Shown: positions 18,710 to 27,848, counted from the first letter of the stretch. The stretch is DNA of 61,179 nucleotides from Streptomyces sp. MUM 178J (GCF_022414575.1 NZ_JADWYQ010000039.1:1-61179), one strand, 5' to 3'. A program made the numbers and translations. The notes: generated by a model not told the origin, from the sequence alone.

Positions 18710-19306
18710 TTGCGCAAGGATGCCGCCGTGGCCGATGACCGTCCTCAACGGGCCCGCCATCGCAGCGAGAAACGACGTGTCGACTCCTCCGTCACCCCCG
18801 TCCCCGACGAGGAGTTGATGCGTGCGCTCTATCGCGAGCACGCGGGGCCGTTGCTCGCCTATGTGCTGCGTCTCGTCGCAGGCGACCGCCAGCGTGCCGA
18901 GGACGTGGTGCAGGAGACGCTCATCCGTGCCTGGAAGAACGCCGGTCAGCTCAATCGGGCCACCGGCTCTGTCAGACCCTGGCTGGTGACGGTCGCCCGA
19001 CGCATCGTCATCGACGGTCACCGCAGCCGGCAGGCCCGGCCGCAGGAGGTCGATCCGGCGCCGCTGGAGGTCATGCCCGCGGAGGACGAGATCGACAAGG
19101 CGTTGTGGCTGATGACGCTCTCAGATGCGCTCGATGATTTGACGCCCGCTCACCGGGAAGTTCTGGTCGAGACATACTTCAAGGGGCGCACGGTCAATGA
19201 GGCGGCCGAGACACTCGGCATACCCAGCGGGACGGTGCGGTCCCGGGTTTTCTACGCGCTCCGTTCCATGAAGCTCGCTCTGGAAGAGAGGGGGGTCACG
19301 GCATGA
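18710..19306 (+). CDS. sigU: ECF RNA polymerase sigma factor SigU
   Basis: 198 residues from TTG at 18710 with GGGAGG 6 nt upstream; GTG at 18728 after AAGGA is the main alternative. Region 2 is at about 40-105 (LYREHAGPLLAYVLRL, AEDVVQETLIRAWKN, PWLVTVARRIVID) and region 4 at about 135-190 (LTPAHREVLVETYFKGRTV, GIPSGTVRSRVFYALR). Its stop overlaps the ATG of the next gene (ATGA), a zinc-binding anti-sigma factor. Gene context matches S. coelicolor sigU-rsuA; SigU is linked to secretion and development there. Confidence 0.92.
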   Translation: MRKDAAVADDRPQRARHRSEKRRVDSSVTPVPDEELMRALYREHAGPLLAYVLRLVAGDRQRAEDVVQETLIRAWKNAGQLNRATGSVRPWLVTVARRIVIDGHRSRQARPQEVDPAPLEVMPAEDEIDKALWLMTLSDALDDLTPAHREVLVETYFKGRTVNEAAETLGIPSGTVRSRVFYALRSMKLALEERGVTA

Positions 19307-20286
19307 ACACATATGAGCCACGGCAGGAACCCGGGCAGGAACAGGAGTCCATCCACGACACCGTCGGCGCGTATGTGCTGGGCATCCTGGACGACGCCGA
19401 GGCCACCGCCTTCGAGGCGCATCTGGCGGGTTGCGACATCTGCGCGGCCCATCTGGAGGAGTTCTCGGGGATCGAGCCGATGCTGGCGATGCTGGCAGAG
19501 GCGCCGGCCCCGCCGCAGCGGGAGCCGGATGCTTCCGGACTGCCCGGCGTACCCGAGCAGAGCGCGGGTCCGGCGGCGTCCGGTATGGGCATGGGGCCGC
19601 TGCCCGGCATGCGTGACATGTCGTCGGTGCCGGGGCTTCCGGAGTACCGGCAGAGAGCCGGCGGACGCAGGTCCGGCAACCGATCCAGCGGCAACCGCTC
19701 CGGGGGCCGCTCGGCAGCACGTCGCCCCGCCGTGCCCCACGAGCCCAGCCCCAGGATGCTCGACGGCCTCCTCGGCGAGGTCGCCGTCAAGCGCGACCGG
19801 CGGCGCAAGCGCGGTCTGTATCTGGTGGCCGCCGCCGCGGCGCTGGTCATCGGCGGTCCCACCGTCGCGGTCGTGGTCACCGCAGGCGACGCGGGCGCCG
19901 GCAGCCGGAGCGCGGCGGGGGAGCCGACCGGGAAGACGGCCTTCGAGGGCATGGACGAGCAGGTCCGGGCCACGGATCCGACGACCAAGGTCAGCGCCGT
20001 CGTCGGCATGCAGGACAAGGCCTGGGGCACCCGGGCGGTGCTCGAGCTGAAGAACGTCAAGGGCCCGCTGCGGTGCAGCCTCGTCGCCGTCTCCAAGACC
20101 GGCGAGGAGGAGGTCGTCACCTCCTGGGCCGTCCCGGAGTGGGGCTACGGCATCCCCGGCAGCACGCACAAGAGCGCCAAGGACCCGCTGTATGTGCAGG
20201 GCGGCTCGGCCATGGAGCGGAACGACATCGATCACTTCGAGGTGCGCACTTTCGACGGCGAGCGCCTGGTGGAGGTGGACGCCTGA
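19303..20286 (+). CDS. rsuA: Zinc-binding transmembrane anti-sigma factor (RsuA-like)
   Basis: 327 residues. The N-terminal anti-sigma domain contains the HxxxCxxC motif (HLAGCDICAAH) at about 45, typical of ZAS proteins. A Gly/Ser/Arg-rich linker leads to a membrane helix (about 168-190, LYLVAAAAALVIGGPTV). The outer domain of about 110 residues should sense the signal; its fold is not recognised. Translational coupling to sigU indicates one-to-one expression. It is expected to hold SigU at the membrane. Confidence 0.9.
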   Translation: MNTYEPRQEPGQEQESIHDTVGAYVLGILDDAEATAFEAHLAGCDICAAHLEEFSGIEPMLAMLAEAPAPPQREPDASGLPGVPEQSAGPAASGMGMGPLPGMRDMSSVPGLPEYRQRAGGRRSGNRSSGNRSGGRSAARRPAVPHEPSPRMLDGLLGEVAVKRDRRRKRGLYLVAAAAALVIGGPTVAVVVTAGDAGAGSRSAAGEPTGKTAFEGMDEQVRATDPTTKVSAVVGMQDKAWGTRAVLELKNVKGPLRCSLVAVSKTGEEEVVTSWAVPEWGYGIPGSTHKSAKDPLYVQGGSAMERNDIDHFEVRTFDGERLVEVDA

Positions 20287-20373
20287 CAGGAGCCTGACGG
20301 ACACCGCCTGACAGACCCGCCCCCTTGGCGTACGGTTGACGGCTGCCCAGCGCACGTCAGAAGGGGGCCCACG

Positions 20374-22656
20374 GTGGCCGCGCACGATACCGCCGTCGAC
20401 TCGGTCCGCGACCGTGAGATCGCGGTCGAACAGGAACATCTGGACAAGGTGTACCGCCGCCTCGAGGAGAAGATCCACGAGGCGGAGTTCCTCATGGACG
20501 ACGCCGCCAAGCGCGGACAGGTCGGCACGCCCGGAGCGCTCGCCGAGCGGGACGCCCAGGTCTTCCGGGCGGGTGTCCACCTCAACCGCCTGAACAGCGA
20601 GTTCGAGGACTTCCTCTTCGGCCGTATCGACCTGCTGTACGGCAAGGACGGCCAGAAGGGCCCCGACGGCGCGTACACCTCCGTCGAGCCCGCCGAGGAC
20701 GCGATCGGGCCGGACGGCGCCGCCGAGATCGGCGAGACCCTGCACATCGGCCGCATCGGCGTCCTGGACGCCGAATACGCCCCGCTGGTGATCGACTGGC
20801 GTGCCCCTGCCGCCGCGCCCTTCTACCGCTCCACCCCGGTCGACCCCGGCCGGGTGGTGCGCCGCCGGGTCATCCGTTCCAAGGGCCGCAAGGTCCTCGG
20901 AGTCGAGGACGACCTGATGCGCCCCGAGCTGACCGCCACCCTGGGCGGCGCCGAACTCCCGGCCGTCGGCGACGGGGCGCTGATGGCTGCCCTCGGCCAG
21001 GCCCGCAGCCACACCATGAGGGACATCGTCTCCTCCATCCAGGCCGAACAGGACCTGGTGATCCGCGCCCCCGCCGCCTCTGTGACCCAGGTCGAGGGCG
21101 GCCCCGGCACCGGCAAGACGGCCGTCGCCCTGCACCGGGCCGCGTATCTGCTCTACCAGGACCGCAGGCGGTACTCGGGCGGCATCCTGATCGTCTCCCC
21201 GACCCCGCTGCTCGTCGCCTACACCGAGGGCGTGCTGCCCTCGCTGGGCGAGGAGGGCCAGGTCGCCATCCGGGCGCTGGGCAGCCTGGTGGACGGCGCG
21301 GAGGCCGACGCGTACGACGATCCCGCCGTCGCCCGCGTCAAGGGCTCGGCGCGGATGGTGAGAATCCTCCGCAAGGCCGCCCGCGGGGCCCTGGAGCTGG
21401 GCGAGACTCCTGATCGGCTGCGCGTCGTCGCCTTCGGCCGCCGCGTCGAACTGGACGCGGACGAGCTGAAGCGGATCCGCCAGAACATCCTCGGCGGCAC
21501 CGCTCCCGTCAACCTGCTGCGCCCGCGCGCCCGCCGGCTGCTGCTCGACGCCCTTTACGCCAAGTCCGGGGCAGCCGCCCGGCACACCGACCCCGAACTC
21601 GCCGCCGAGCTGCGGTCCTCCTTCGACGAGGACGTCAGCGCCGAGGACTCCTTCCTGGACTTCCTCAACGCCTGGTGGCCGGAGCTCACCGCGCGGGGAG
21701 TGCTCTTTGCCATGTCCGACGAGCGGCGGCTCGGGCGCTGGGCCCGCCGGGTGCTCAACCCCGGCGAGGTGCGCAGGGTGGCCCGCTCGCTGCGCCGCCA
21801 GGAGCTGTCGGTCCACGACGTGGCGCTGCTGGACGAGCTCCAGACGCTCCTCGGGGCCCCGGCGCGGCCCCGCAGGAAGCGCGAGGTCGACCCGCTGGAG
21901 CAGCTCACCGGTCTGGAGGAGCTGATGCCGCAGCGGGAGGAGACCCAGCGCGAGCGGGCCGATCGACTGGCGGCGGAGCGCACGGAGTATGCGCATGTCA
22001 TCGTCGACGAGGCGCAGGACCTCACCCCCATGCAGTGGCGCATGGTCGGCCGCCGCGGCCGCCACGCCACCTGGACGGTCGTGGGCGACCCGGCGCAGTC
22101 GTCCTGGTCGTCGCCGGACGAGGCCGCCGAGGCCCGCGACGAGGCGCTGGGCAGCCGCCCGCGCCGGCGCTTCAGCCTCACCGTGAACTACCGCAACCCG
22201 GCGGAGATCGCCGAGCTGGCCGCCAGGGTGCTGGCGCTGGCCATGCCGGGCGCTAAGTCCCCGGCAGCGGTCCGCTCCACCGGCGTGGAGCCGCGCTTCA
22301 CCGTGGCGCAGGACGGCGAGGCGCTGGGGGAGGCCGTGCGGGCGGAGGCGCTGCGGCTGCTGGAGCGGGTGGACGGCACGGTCGGCGTCGTCGTCGCCAT
22401 GCAGCGCAGGGAGGAGGCCGCACGGTGGCTCGCCGGGCTGGGCGAGCGGGTGGTCGCGCTCGGCTCGCTGGAGGCGAAGGGGCTGGAGTACGACGCGACG
22501 GTGGTCGTCTCACCGGCGGAGATCGCGGATGAGTCCTCGGCCGGGCTGCGGGTGCTGTACGTGGCGCTGACACGGGCGACGCAGCAGCTCACAGTGGTCT
22601 CGGGGCAGCGGGACGAGCCGGACGGGAACGGGGTGCCGGATCTGCTGCGGGACTGA
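20374..22656 (+). CDS. HelD-like RNA polymerase-associated SF1 helicase
   Basis: 760 residues, GTG start after AAGGGGG. The N-terminus has a coiled-coil arm (ERDAQVF, NRLNSEFEDFLFGRIDLLY), followed by the HelD block LVIDWRAPAAAPFYR. Walker A GGPGTGKTA lies near residue 242, then DEAQDLTPMQWRM, GDPAQSSW and a C-terminal ALTRATQQL. This order marks the UvrD-related HelD family, which removes RNA polymerase from DNA; some Streptomyces members (HelR) protect from rifamycins. Which branch this belongs to cannot be decided here. Confidence 0.9.
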   Translation: MAAHDTAVDSVRDREIAVEQEHLDKVYRRLEEKIHEAEFLMDDAAKRGQVGTPGALAERDAQVFRAGVHLNRLNSEFEDFLFGRIDLLYGKDGQKGPDGAYTSVEPAEDAIGPDGAAEIGETLHIGRIGVLDAEYAPLVIDWRAPAAAPFYRSTPVDPGRVVRRRVIRSKGRKVLGVEDDLMRPELTATLGGAELPAVGDGALMAALGQARSHTMRDIVSSIQAEQDLVIRAPAASVTQVEGGPGTGKTAVALHRAAYLLYQDRRRYSGGILIVSPTPLLVAYTEGVLPSLGEEGQVAIRALGSLVDGAEADAYDDPAVARVKGSARMVRILRKAARGALELGETPDRLRVVAFGRRVELDADELKRIRQNILGGTAPVNLLRPRARRLLLDALYAKSGAAARHTDPELAAELRSSFDEDVSAEDSFLDFLNAWWPELTARGVLFAMSDERRLGRWARRVLNPGEVRRVARSLRRQELSVHDVALLDELQTLLGAPARPRRKREVDPLEQLTGLEELMPQREETQRERADRLAAERTEYAHVIVDEAQDLTPMQWRMVGRRGRHATWTVVGDPAQSSWSSPDEAAEARDEALGSRPRRRFSLTVNYRNPAEIAELAARVLALAMPGAKSPAAVRSTGVEPRFTVAQDGEALGEAVRAEALRLLERVDGTVGVVVAMQRREEAARWLAGLGERVVALGSLEAKGLEYDATVVVSPAEIADESSAGLRVLYVALTRATQQLTVVSGQRDEPDGNGVPDLLRD

Positions 22657-22816
22657 CGCCCCGGCCCCGGCGGCCGCGGACTGATCCGCAGTCAACTCGT
22701 CGCCGGGTTGACGTCTTCTCGGGTCTTCTCGATGTGTCCCTGCCGTCTCGACGGCCGCCTCCATGTCGTCTCCGCGTCCGGGAATCGCATTTCCGAGGCG
22801 TTTGTTAGCCTGGGTG

Positions 22817-22984
22817 TGGCATCGGCCCGATCCAAGCCCCCGGGCCCAACCTTCGTCGCTTCGAGCGACCACTTGCCGCGAGGCGAGCATGGCGGGTCGG
22901 TGCCGTTTTTCTTGCGTTTCCTGTGTTTCTTGTACGGGACAGGTCCGCGTCACCCGAAGGGTGGTGCGGACCTGTTTCGTTTCT
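22817..22984 (+). ncRNA. Candidate small RNA
   Basis: The segment from a TAGCCT -10-like box to a strong hairpin terminator has no coding pattern and lies 160 nt beyond the helicase stop. Before the terminator it is unusually T-rich (TTTTTCTTGCGTTTCC) for this genome. The 5' end is a guess from the -10 box. Confidence 0.35.
22939..22984 (+). terminator. Strong intrinsic terminator
   Basis: ACAGGTCCGC/GCGGACCTGT and CACCC/GGGTG are joined by two G-U wobble pairs into a 17-bp helix with loop GAA, followed by TTCGTTTCT. Confidence 0.88.
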
Positions 22985-23158
22985 CCATGTCCTCGGTTCC
23001 CCCGCGAGGGGTGTATCTCGTATGGTGGAAGTCGTTTTCCGTAGTCATGCTCTGTTACCGGCTACCCGCTGGTAGGTGCGAACATCGGAAAGCGTCGCCG
23101 GGCAGTACAGGCCACGGCCGCATAGCAGCGAAGCTAGGGAAAGCAGAGGAACCCGGTC

Positions 23159-24592
23159 ATGGCAACGGCGCCCAGCGTCTCGTACTCGATGACGGTCCGG
23201 CTGGAGGTGCCCGCGAGCGGAACCGCGGTCTCCCAGCTCACCACGGCCGTGGAGTCCTCCGGCGGCTCCGTGACCGGTCTGGACGTGACCGCTTCCGGCC
23301 ATGAGAAGCTGCGCATCGACGTCACGATCGCCGCCTCCTCCACCGCGCACGCCGATGAGATCGTCGAGGAGCTGCGCAAGATCGAGGGCGTCGTCCTCGG
23401 CAAGGTCTCCGACCGTACGTTCCTGATGCACCTCGGCGGCAAGATCGAAATGGCGTCCAAGCACCCCATCCGCAACCGCGACGACCTCTCCATGGTCTAC
23501 ACGCCGGGTGTGGCCCGGGTGTGCATGGCGATCGCCGAGAACCCCGAGGACGCGCGCCGGCTGACCATCAAGCGCAACTCCGTTGCGGTCGTGACGGACG
23601 GCTCCGCCGTGCTGGGCCTCGGCAACATCGGCCCCAGGGCCGCGCTGCCCGTCATGGAGGGCAAGGCCGCCCTCTTCAAGCGCTTCGCCGGCATCGACGC
23701 CTGGCCGATCTGCCTGGACACCCAGGACACCGACGCCATCGTCGAGATCGTCAAAGCGATCGCCCCCGGCTTCGCGGGGATCAACCTCGAGGACATCTCC
23801 GCGCCCCGCTGCTTCGAGATCGAGGCGCGGCTGCGCGAGGCCCTGGACATCCCCGTCTTCCACGACGACCAGCACGGCACCGCCATCGTGGTGCTCGCAG
23901 CCCTGACCAACGCGCTGCGCGTGGTGGGCAAGGAGATCGGGGACGTACGGGTCGTCATGTCCGGTGCGGGCGCCGCCGGTACGGCCATCCTGAAGCTGCT
24001 CCTCGCCGCAGGCGTCAAGCACGCCGTGGTGGCCGACATCCACGGTGTCGTGCACGCCGGACGCGCCGACCTGGTGGACGCCGCCGAGGACTCGCCGCTG
24101 CGCTGGATCGCGGACAACACCAACCCCGACGGCGTCACCGGCACCCTCAAGGAGGCCGTCGCCGGTGCGGACGTCTTCATCGGCGTCTCCGCCCCGAACG
24201 TGCTCGGCGCGGAGGACGTCGCGGCCATGGCGGACGACGCCATCGTCTTCGCGCTCGCGAATCCGGACCCGGAGGTGGACCCGGCGGTCGCCCGCCAGAC
24301 CGCGGCGGTCGTCGCCACCGGCCGCTCGGACTTCCCGAACCAGATCAACAACGTGCTGGTGTTCCCGGGTGTCTTCCGCGGTCTGCTGGACGCGCAGTCC
24401 CGCACCGTCAACACGGAGATGATGCTCGCCGCAGCCACAGCGCTGGCGGACGTGGTCACCGAGGACGAGCTGAACCCGAACTACATCATCCCGTCGGTCT
24501 TCAACGACAAGGTCGCGGGCGAGGTCGCGGGAGCGGTGCGGAAGGCGGCCCGGGCCGCGGGGGTGGCCGCGTCGAATGCGGTGACGATCTGA
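23159..24592 (+). CDS. NAD-dependent malic enzyme with N-terminal ACT domain
   Basis: 477 residues, AGAGGA upstream. Residues about 5-85 form an ACT-like domain, the usual small-molecule regulatory module. The malic domain follows (YTPGVARVCMAI, with the lysine region GKAALFKRF and the metal site FHDDQHGTAIV). The NAD domain has the dinucleotide loop MSGAGAAGTAIL. It catalyses malate to pyruvate plus CO2, feeding gluconeogenesis or acetyl-CoA supply. Similar to the NAD-type enzyme of S. coelicolor (about SCO2951, from memory). Confidence 0.95.
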   Translation: MATAPSVSYSMTVRLEVPASGTAVSQLTTAVESSGGSVTGLDVTASGHEKLRIDVTIAASSTAHADEIVEELRKIEGVVLGKVSDRTFLMHLGGKIEMASKHPIRNRDDLSMVYTPGVARVCMAIAENPEDARRLTIKRNSVAVVTDGSAVLGLGNIGPRAALPVMEGKAALFKRFAGIDAWPICLDTQDTDAIVEIVKAIAPGFAGINLEDISAPRCFEIEARLREALDIPVFHDDQHGTAIVVLAALTNALRVVGKEIGDVRVVMSGAGAAGTAILKLLLAAGVKHAVVADIHGVVHAGRADLVDAAEDSPLRWIADNTNPDGVTGTLKEAVAGADVFIGVSAPNVLGAEDVAAMADDAIVFALANPDPEVDPAVARQTAAVVATGRSDFPNQINNVLVFPGVFRGLLDAQSRTVNTEMMLAAATALADVVTEDELNPNYIIPSVFNDKVAGEVAGAVRKAARAAGVAASNAVTI

Positions 24593-24615
24593 CGGCTTGA
24601 GGCTTGTGGCTTGAC

Positions 24616-24657
24616 GGTCTGACGACGGCGGTCTGACGACGGCGGTCTGACGACGGC
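24616..24657 (+). repeat. Three perfect 14-bp tandem repeats
   Basis: GGTCTGACGACGGC occurs three times without a gap at 24616, 24630 and 24644, just after the malic enzyme stop codon. Confidence 0.95.
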
Positions 24658-25066
24658 GGCCCGGACAGCCGGGCGGATGGCGCACGGGCACGCGGTCCGG
24701 GTCGGCCGCAGCGCGGGCCGGTACGGGCCGGAGGTCTGCCGACGTCCGCCCCGGGGCAGCCTGCCCGGCGGCGTCCGTCGAACTGCTGTGGGAGGCCCCA
24801 CATCGGCGTGACGCCCGGCGCGTCGCGGGGCCTGGGGCCCCTTTGGCCGCTCTAGTGTGGCGGTCCATGAGCTCTGCGCTCATACGCCGCGTGCTTGGAC
24901 CGCACGGTGCCGTACGGCGCCGCCGCCGCCGCTCGGCTCCGCGCAGTCCTCGGGAAGTAGACGGAACGTCACCATGACGGGGCTCTGGCGCTTTTCGTGT
25001 GACTCCGAAGGGTGCCGGATTGGCTTTCCCGCCGCTGGTGGGGGCAGGATGCGTATTTGGGCGCGA

Positions 25067-25084
25067 GGGTCTGACGGCAGACCC
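25067..25084 (+). promoter_or_regulatory. Perfect hairpin upstream of hupA
   Basis: GGGTCTG and CAGACCC pair around loop ACGG, 84 nt before the hupA start. Possible leader RNA structure or operator. Confidence 0.35.
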
Positions 25085-25167
25085 GGGTCCGGGGACTGTC
25101 CTAGGGCCCTGGCAGCATCGGCTTCGATCTCACGCCTCACAGGCAAGAAGAACACGGGAGTAACAAC

Positions 25168-25449
25168 ATGAACCGCAGTGAGTTGGTGGCCGCGCTGGCC
25201 GACCGCGCAGAGGTGACCCGCAAGGACGCCGACGCTGTGCTGGCCGCCTTCGCCGAGACCGTCGGCGAGATCGTCGCCAAGGGCGACGAGAAGGTCACCA
25301 TCCCCGGATTCCTGACCTTCGAGCGCACCCACCGTGCCGCTCGTACCGCTCGTAACCCGCAGACCGGCGAGCCGATCAACATTCCGGCCGGGTACAGCGT
25401 GAAGGTCTCCGCGGGCTCCAAGCTCAAGGAAGCCGCCAAGGGCAAGTAA
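25168..25449 (+). CDS. hupA: HU family nucleoid-associated protein
   Basis: 93 residues of the short bacterial HU type without the Lys/Ala/Pro-rich tail of the second Streptomyces HU (HupS). It starts MNRSELVAALADRAEV, and the DNA-binding arm contains RTARNPQTGEPINIPA. It binds and bends DNA as a dimer and organises the nucleoid in vegetative growth. GGGAG precedes the ATG. A near-perfect bidirectional terminator follows. Confidence 0.96.
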   Translation: MNRSELVAALADRAEVTRKDADAVLAAFAETVGEIVAKGDEKVTIPGFLTFERTHRAARTARNPQTGEPINIPAGYSVKVSAGSKLKEAAKGK

Positions 25450-25463
25450 GCCCCGCCGACACC

Positions 25464-25498
25464 AAAGGGCGGCCACCGCGCGGTGGCCGCCCTTTTGG
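25464..25498. terminator. Bidirectional terminator between hupA and murA
   Basis: The 26-bp palindrome GGGCGGCCACCG/CGGTGGCCGCCC (25467-25492) is flanked by CCAAA on the left and TTTTGG on the right. It can end both convergent transcripts. Confidence 0.92.
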
Positions 25499-25591
25499 AT
25501 GTCCGCGCCGAAGCGAAGCCGTCGGCAGGGGGGGCGGGGCGCCGGCCACGCGCCGCACCCCCGGAGGGGGCCGGGGGCGCAGCCCCGGTGT

Positions 25592-26935
25592 TCACGACAG
25601 CGTGCCGCCGCCCGGCAGTTCCACCTTCGCGCCCAGTTTCTCCAGCTTCGCCATGAAGTTCTCATAGCCGCGGTTGATCAGTTCGATCCCGTGCACCCGC
25701 GATGTCCCCTGCGCTGCCAGCGCCGCGATCAGGTACGAGAAACCGCCCCGCAGGTCCGGGATGACCAGGTCCGCGCCCTGGAGCCTGGTGGGGCCGGACA
25801 CGACCGCGGAGTGGAGGAAGTTGCGCTGGCCGAAGCGGCAGTCGGAGCCGCCCAGGCACTCCCGGTACAGCTGTATGTGCGCGCCCATCTGGTTCAGCGC
25901 GGAGGTGAAGCCCAGCCGCGACTCGTACACCGTCTCGTGGACGATCGACAGCCCCGCCGCCTGGGTGAGCGCCACCACCAGCGGCTGCTGCCAGTCGGTC
26001 TGGAAGCCGGGATGGACGTCGGTCTCCAGGGCGATCGCGTTGAGCGAGCCGCCCGGGTGCCAGAAGCGGATGCCCTCGTCGTCGATCTCGAACGCGCCGC
26101 CGACCTTCCGGTAGGTGTTGAGGAAGGTCATCATGGAGCGCTGCTGTGCGCCGCGCACATAGACGTTGCCCTCGGTGGCGAGCGCCGCGGACGCCCAGGA
26201 CGCCGCCTCCAGGCGGTCCGGGAGCGCCCGGTGGGCGTATCCGCCGAGTTTGTCCACACCGGTGATCCGGATCGTGCGGTCGGTGTCCATCGCGATGATC
26301 GCGCCCATCTTCTGCAGGACGCAGATGAGGTCCTCGATCTCCGGCTCCACCGCCGCGTTCGACAGCTCCGTCAGGCCCTCCGCCAGCACGGCGGTGAGCA
26401 GCACCTGCTCGGTCGCGCCCACGGACGGGTACGGCAGCCTGATCTTGGTGCCGCGCAGCCGCTGCGGGGCCTCCAGATACTGGCCGTCCGCGCGCTTCTC
26501 GATCTTCGCCCCGAACTGCCGGAGCACGTCGAAGTGGAAGTCGATCGGCCGGCCGCCGATGTCGCAGCCGCCGAGGCCGGGGATGAAGGCATGGCCGAGG
26601 CGGTGCAGCAGCGGGCCGCAGAACAGGATCGGGATGCGCGAGGAACCGGCGTGCGCATCGATGTCCGCGACGTTGGCGCTCTCCACATACGTGGGGTCGA
26701 GCAGCAGCTCGCCCGGCTCGTCGCCGGGGCGGACCGTCACCCCGTGCAGCTGGAGCAGACCGCGCACCACGCGGACGTCGCGGATGTCGGGCACATTGCG
26801 AAGGCGGCTCGGCTCGCTGCCGAGCAGAGCGGCGACCATCGCCTTGGGCACGAGGTTCTTCGCGCCGCGGACGCGGATCTCGCCCTCGAGCGGGGTGCCG
26901 CCGTGGACAAGCAGTACATCGTCTGTGCCGGTCAT
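25592..26935 (-). CDS. murA: UDP-N-acetylglucosamine 1-carboxyvinyltransferase (MurA)
   Basis: 447 residues. It transfers enolpyruvate from PEP to UDP-GlcNAc, the first committed step of peptidoglycan synthesis. The substrate-binding pair Lys-Asn is in RGAKNLVPKAM (about 24-25). The catalytic cysteine loop is PGLGGCDIGGRP with Cys near residue 124, so the enzyme keeps the fosfomycin-targeted Cys and not the Asp of mycobacteria. The C-terminal motif QGTSRVHGIELINRGYENF is also typical. Streptomycetes usually have a second murA elsewhere. Monocistronic, convergent with hupA. Confidence 0.95.
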   Translation of the reverse strand: MTGTDDVLLVHGGTPLEGEIRVRGAKNLVPKAMVAALLGSEPSRLRNVPDIRDVRVVRGLLQLHGVTVRPGDEPGELLLDPTYVESANVADIDAHAGSSRIPILFCGPLLHRLGHAFIPGLGGCDIGGRPIDFHFDVLRQFGAKIEKRADGQYLEAPQRLRGTKIRLPYPSVGATEQVLLTAVLAEGLTELSNAAVEPEIEDLICVLQKMGAIIAMDTDRTIRITGVDKLGGYAHRALPDRLEAASWASAALATEGNVYVRGAQQRSMMTFLNTYRKVGGAFEIDDEGIRFWHPGGSLNAIALETDVHPGFQTDWQQPLVVALTQAAGLSIVHETVYESRLGFTSALNQMGAHIQLYRECLGGSDCRFGQRNFLHSAVVSGPTRLQGADLVIPDLRGGFSYLIAALAAQGTSRVHGIELINRGYENFMAKLEKLGAKVELPGGGTLS

Positions 26936-27245
26936 GAATCTCGCGTTCCGAAAGGGCTCCCCCCGGCGGAGCGAGGGGAGGTCGGGCAGGGCCAGAGATA
27001 AAGATTAAGGGGCTTCTACCCGCGTCCTGTACGGCCAAGACGTGTATGGGAATGTAATGAATCCGGCACAACACGCTCTGTTCGCCATATCTTGCCGAGC
27101 GTGACCGTTCCGTGCTCGGGTCGTTCGCGGGAGCGCCGCTTCCCCGGAGCGGTCTGAGCTGCGCTCATATCTGCGGCCGAAGGCGGCCCCCATGTGCTCG
27201 GCCAGGAGCCCTCCACCGGGGCCGAAGATGCGGGATCATGTCGGC
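26936..27245. other. Divergent promoter region murA / algH
   Basis: 310 bases between divergent starts. An AT-rich patch (GAGATAAAGATTAAGG, about 26995-27010) on the murA side probably contains its promoter. GC-rich dyads (for example GCTCC/GGAGC near 26960) lie in the murA leader. No gene was recognised. Confidence 0.45.
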
Positions 27246-27806
27246 ATGACCGAGGTGTCCTCGCTCACAGGCCGGCTGCTCGTCGCCACCCCCGCCCTGG
27301 CCGATCCGAACTTCGACCGGGCGGTGGTGCTGCTGCTCGACCACGATGACGAGGGCTCGCTCGGCGTCGTCCTCAACCGTCCGACGCCGGTCGGCGTCGG
27401 GGACATCCTGGAGCCCTGGGCGGACCTGGCGGGTGAGCCGGGCGTCGTCTTCCAGGGCGGCCCGGTCTCCCTCGACGCGGCGCTCGGTGTCGCCGTGATC
27501 CCGGGCGACGAAGGCCCCCTGGGGTGGCGGAGGGTACACGGCGCCATCGGCATCGTGGACCTGGATGCCCCGCCGGAGCTGCTCGGCGCCGCGCTGGGCT
27601 CGCTGCGGATCTTCGCGGGGTACGCGGGCTGGGGTCCCGGCCAGCTGGAGGACGAGCTGGGTGACGGCGCGTGGTACGTGGTGGAGTCCGAGCCGGGCGA
27701 TGTCTCCTCCCCGCGCCCCGAGACGCTCTGGCGGGCGGTGCTGCGCCGCCAGCGCAACGAGCTGGCGATGTTCGCGACGTACCCCGACGACCCCTCCCTG
27801 AACTGA
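27246..27806 (+). CDS. YqgE/AlgH family protein
   Basis: 186 residues from the ATG at 27246; an in-frame ATG at 27228 is also possible. Family motifs are clear: LLVATPALADPNFDRAVVLL, GVVLNRPT, FQGGPVS, and the end FAGYAGWGPGQLEDEL. The family is widespread but its molecular role is unclear; a transcription-regulator role in Pseudomonas alginate synthesis has been doubted. It lies 42 nt before the DUF3039 gene, which seems to have its own promoter. Confidence 0.92.
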   Translation: MTEVSSLTGRLLVATPALADPNFDRAVVLLLDHDDEGSLGVVLNRPTPVGVGDILEPWADLAGEPGVVFQGGPVSLDAALGVAVIPGDEGPLGWRRVHGAIGIVDLDAPPELLGAALGSLRIFAGYAGWGPGQLEDELGDGAWYVVESEPGDVSSPRPETLWRAVLRRQRNELAMFATYPDDPSLN

Positions 27807-27835
27807 GCCGCCGGACCGATCGCGGGCGGCTTCAG

Positions 27836-27841
27836 TACCCT
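27836..27841 (+). promoter_or_regulatory. Probable -10 box for the DUF3039 gene
   Basis: TACCCT ends 7 nt before the ATG at 27849 and there is no ribosome-binding site, the leaderless layout. Confidence 0.5.
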
Positions 27842-27848
27842 GGCACTT

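Larger units (their letters stand above)
22657..23158. other. Intergenic region holding a candidate small RNA and the malic enzyme leader
   Basis: 502 bases. A long hairpin terminator (22939-22975) ends a transcript unrelated to the downstream gene. Before it, a possible -10 box TAGCCT (22806-22811) lies about 130 nt away, leaving room for a small RNA. After the hairpin, about 175 nt form the promoter and leader of the malic enzyme gene. Confidence 0.5.
24593..25167. other. Long intergenic region before hupA
   Basis: 575 bases. It begins with three 14-bp tandem repeats (24616-24657). A hairpin formed by AGGCCCC and GGGGCCT around 24795-24822, followed by GGGGCCCCTTT, may end the malic enzyme transcript. 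Further dyads are ATGAGC/GCTCAT near 24868, CGTCA/TGACG near 24970 and GGGTCTG-ACGG-CAGACCC at 25067-25084. The last lies in the likely hupA leader. No gene was seen. Confidence 0.5.

Noticed and set aside
19252..22065. Minus-strand open frame of 937 codons
   Set aside because: Antisense shadow of rsuA and the HelD-like gene, with no recognisable motif.
23045..24883. Minus-strand open frame of 612 codons
   Set aside because: Antisense of the malic enzyme gene, low-complexity translation.
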